Below are positions 52,590 through 54,090 of a stretch of 54,090 bases of DNA, in pieces; the stretch's first letter is position 1; each line of letters opens with the position of its first letter. The notes below the pieces were generated by a model. The model ran no database searches, was not told the DNA's origin, and was given only the letters and a program-made list of their open reading frames with translations. The translations under genes and the position numbers were made by a program. The DNA is from Bacillus sp. SD075 (GTDB taxonomy: Bacteria > Bacillota > Bacilli > Bacillales > DSM-1321). The stretch spans positions 1 through 54,090 of the forward strand of contig NZ_JADILK010000032.1 in NCBI RefSeq assembly GCF_017355165.1, given 5' to 3'.

Positions 52590-52656
52590 GTTTTTAACCT
52601 CCTTTTTAGAAATGCCAGCATGATGCCCACTATTAGTTTGCCTGATTCCTATTTTA

Positions 52657-52688
52657 TATGTCAACTAATTTATTGTTTGGTTAACATA
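52657..52688 (-). promoter_or_regulatory. BirA-type operator of bioY-bioD-bioA
   Basis: On the minus strand TATGTTAACC, 12 bases, then AGTTGACATA: 10-bp arms of a 32-bp dyad matching the known GTTAAC-type BirA operators of Bacillus. It lies about 70 bases upstream of bioY. Confidence 0.88.
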
Positions 52689-52786
52689 TATACTGCCAGC
52701 TTTCTTAGGATTTAAAGAACAGACTAGGAAAATATTGAAAAAAGACCATTGAATAATATTTTGTTTATATGTTATTATTCAAACAA

Positions 52787-52818
52787 TATGTTAACTTAAA
52801 TAAAAATAGGTTTACATA
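52787..52818 (+). promoter_or_regulatory. BirA-type operator of bioB
   Basis: TATGTTAACT, 12 bases, then GGTTTACATA: the same 32-bp dyad layout as the bioY operator. It lies about 230 bases upstream of bioB, so bioB has a long leader. Confidence 0.87.
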
Positions 52819-53048
52819 TTAAAGGTTCTATTTTGTCGGTAAACTATTTATATCGTTTTCATTGCCGACATTGTTGAATTTGTTCCTTCCAAATTATTAC
52901 ATAGTTGTAGGGTCAATAAACAAGCGAGAACAACCGATTTGATTTAGCGTGTACAAATTATCCAACCGGTTCCGAGGGGCTCTGGTAATTAATCAAGGAA
53001 GAATCATGGGAAGGACTATACAACATTAAAAGAAGAGAGGGATTAGGT

Positions 53049-54041
53049 TTGGAAACATTGGTAAGGGATTGGAAGATGTTAGCGGAGAACGTTATCAAAG
53101 GATATAAAGTGACGGAGGAAGAGGCATTATCCATCGTACAAGCCCCAGACGAAGAGGTTTTGGGAATTTTGAATGCAGCCTATCTCATACGCAAGCATCA
53201 TTATGGGAAAAAAGTTAAATTAAATATGATCATCAATACGAAATCAGGATTATGCCCTGAAGATTGCGGCTACTGTTCACAGTCGATCGTGTCGGAAGCC
53301 CCGATCGATAAATATGCTTGGCTGACTAAAGAAAAGATTGTCGAGGGAGCGCAAGAATCTATTCGTCGCAAAGCGGGTACTTATTGCATCGTTGCTTCTG
53401 GCCGCCGTCCGACCAACAGGGAAATTGATCATGTCATTGAAGCGGTTAAAGAAATCCGCGAAACGACGGAACTTAAAATCTGCTGCTGTTTAGGTTTCCT
53501 GAATGAGGAACATGCAGGCAAACTAGCGGAAGCAGGCGTTCATCGCTACAACCACAACTTGAATACATCACAGGAAAACTACGGCAAAATTACATCGACA
53601 CATACATATGAAGACCGGGTGGATACAGTCGAAGCTGTGAAAGATGCCGGAATGTCCCCATGTTCTGGTGCCATTTTCGGTATGGGGGAATCTGAGGCGG
53701 AAGCGGTGGAAATCGCCCTATCCCTACGCAGCCTTGATGCAGATTCCATACCTTGTAACTTTCTCAATGCAATTGACGGAACGCCGCTTGAGGGAACTTC
53801 CGAGTTGACCCCAACTAAATGCCTAAAATTGATTTCGATGATGAGATTCGTTAATCCGAGTAAAGAAATCCGTCTGGCCGGCGGGCGTGAGGTCAATCTC
53901 CGTTCCATGCAGCCCATGGCACTTTATGCAGCCAATTCCATCTTCGTCGGCGATTATTTAACGACAGCTGGTCAAGAACCCACAGCGGATTGGGGAATTA
54001 TCGAAGACCTGGGATTTGAAATTGAAGAATGTGCCCTTTAA
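53049..54041 (+). CDS. bioB: Biotin synthase
   Basis: Radical SAM enzyme that inserts sulfur into dethiobiotin, 330 residues. The radical SAM cysteines C69, C73 and C76 lie in CPEDCGYCSQS. Further conserved parts are YCIVASGRRP, YNHNLNTSQENY and IRLAGGREVNLR, the last with the arginine ligand of the auxiliary cluster. The start is TTG 53049 with AGAGAGG about 8 bases upstream. It appears monocistronic and is followed by a terminator at the window edge. Confidence 0.96.
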   Translation: METLVRDWKMLAENVIKGYKVTEEEALSIVQAPDEEVLGILNAAYLIRKHHYGKKVKLNMIINTKSGLCPEDCGYCSQSIVSEAPIDKYAWLTKEKIVEGAQESIRRKAGTYCIVASGRRPTNREIDHVIEAVKEIRETTELKICCCLGFLNEEHAGKLAEAGVHRYNHNLNTSQENYGKITSTHTYEDRVDTVEAVKDAGMSPCSGAIFGMGESEAEAVEIALSLRSLDADSIPCNFLNAIDGTPLEGTSELTPTKCLKLISMMRFVNPSKEIRLAGGREVNLRSMQPMALYAANSIFVGDYLTTAGQEPTADWGIIEDLGFEIEECAL

Positions 54042-54067
54042 TTGAAAAGAAAATTATTGAGACAAAC

Positions 54068-54090
54068 TAAAAAACACCCTTAGGGTGTTT
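54068..54090 (+). terminator. bioB terminator at the window edge
   Basis: AAACACCC pairs with GGGTGTTT around TTA. The T tract is cut by the end of the window. It lies about 28 bases after the bioB stop. Confidence 0.8.

Larger units (their letters stand above)
52590..53048. promoter_or_regulatory. Divergent biotin control region
   Basis: 459 bp between bioY and bioB. It has a BirA-type operator on each side (52657-52688 and 52787-52818). A leader of about 230 bases lies before bioB, including the stretch AACCGGTTCCGAGGGGCTCT near 52964-52983. AGAGAGG precedes the bioB TTG start. No small gene is supported. Confidence 0.75.

Noticed and set aside
1..54090. CRISPR array, prophage, integron or rRNA/tRNA genes
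   Set aside because: No regularly spaced direct repeats, phage or integrase genes, or tRNA/rRNA sequences were recognised on either strand.

Overview
The window looks like a chromosomal segment of a mesophilic, spore-forming Bacillaceae bacterium, probably Bacillus or Peribacillus. The evidence is the gene content and close resemblance to Bacillus subtilis proteins (leuS with a T-box, gltC-gltAB, a yxe-type operon, yhfK, yojNO, yeeN, sigV-rsiV, yclF, BirA-controlled bio genes), a CotF-like spore coat protein, strong AGGAGG ribosome binding sites and U-tailed hairpin terminators. There is no phage, plasmid, tRNA, rRNA or CRISPR signal. The species name is inferred from remembered protein similarity, not from a search.

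Layout. 1-2905: Leu T-box leader and leuS. 3177-6390: a secreted subtilisin-family protease with tandem C-terminal Ig-like repeats. 6524-7746: a lipoprotein and a CotF-like coat protein, both on the minus strand. 7882-15006: gltC divergent from gltA-gltB with a perfect GltC box between them. 15081-22718: a yxeK-L-M-N-O-Q operon on the minus strand, which in B. subtilis serves S-(2-succino)cysteine breakdown. Its deacetylase gene yxeP is split off on the opposite strand and followed by a cytidine-deaminase-like gene. 22778-26238: small stand-alone genes (MEDS domain, FusB-like EF-G-binding protein, CD3324-type HTH, a 30-residue peptide with a near-consensus promoter, yhfK, maa). 26590-33563: brnQ, the yojN/yojO MoxR-VWA pair, a membrane protein with a TrkA-C-like tail, a DUF4023 mini-protein and an SDR enzyme, with several non-coding repeats. 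33638-35089: a YfcC-type carrier. 35397-42420: a shell-less ethanolamine operon, eutW-eutV-[ANTAR-type hairpin and terminator]-eutH-eutA-eutB-eutC. 42709-44412: a DUF4261 protein and yeeN. 44510-47471: a PdaC-like peptidoglycan deacetylase divergent from sigV-rsiV. 47573-49641: a mini membrane protein and the peptide transporter yclF. 49940-54090: bioY-bioD-bioA divergent from bioB, with two BirA-type operators between.

How the genes work together. Nitrogen and carbon handling dominates: glutamate synthase, an amino-acid-type ABC importer tied to a sulfur-compound salvage pathway, branched-chain amino acid and peptide uptake, ethanolamine deamination, and biotin synthesis and uptake. The clearest new regulatory inference is that both pdaC and sigV-rsiV have an AAC-N17-CGTC promoter of the sigma-V type in their shared 185-bp gap. 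This would make the deacetylase a direct lysozyme-response target in place of the oatA found beside sigV in B. subtilis. Other items worth a second look are the EutV hairpin before eutH, the 30-residue peptide gene, a 393-bp element bounded by a 19-bp perfect inverted repeat, two related REP-like repeats, and a probable ATC start codon.
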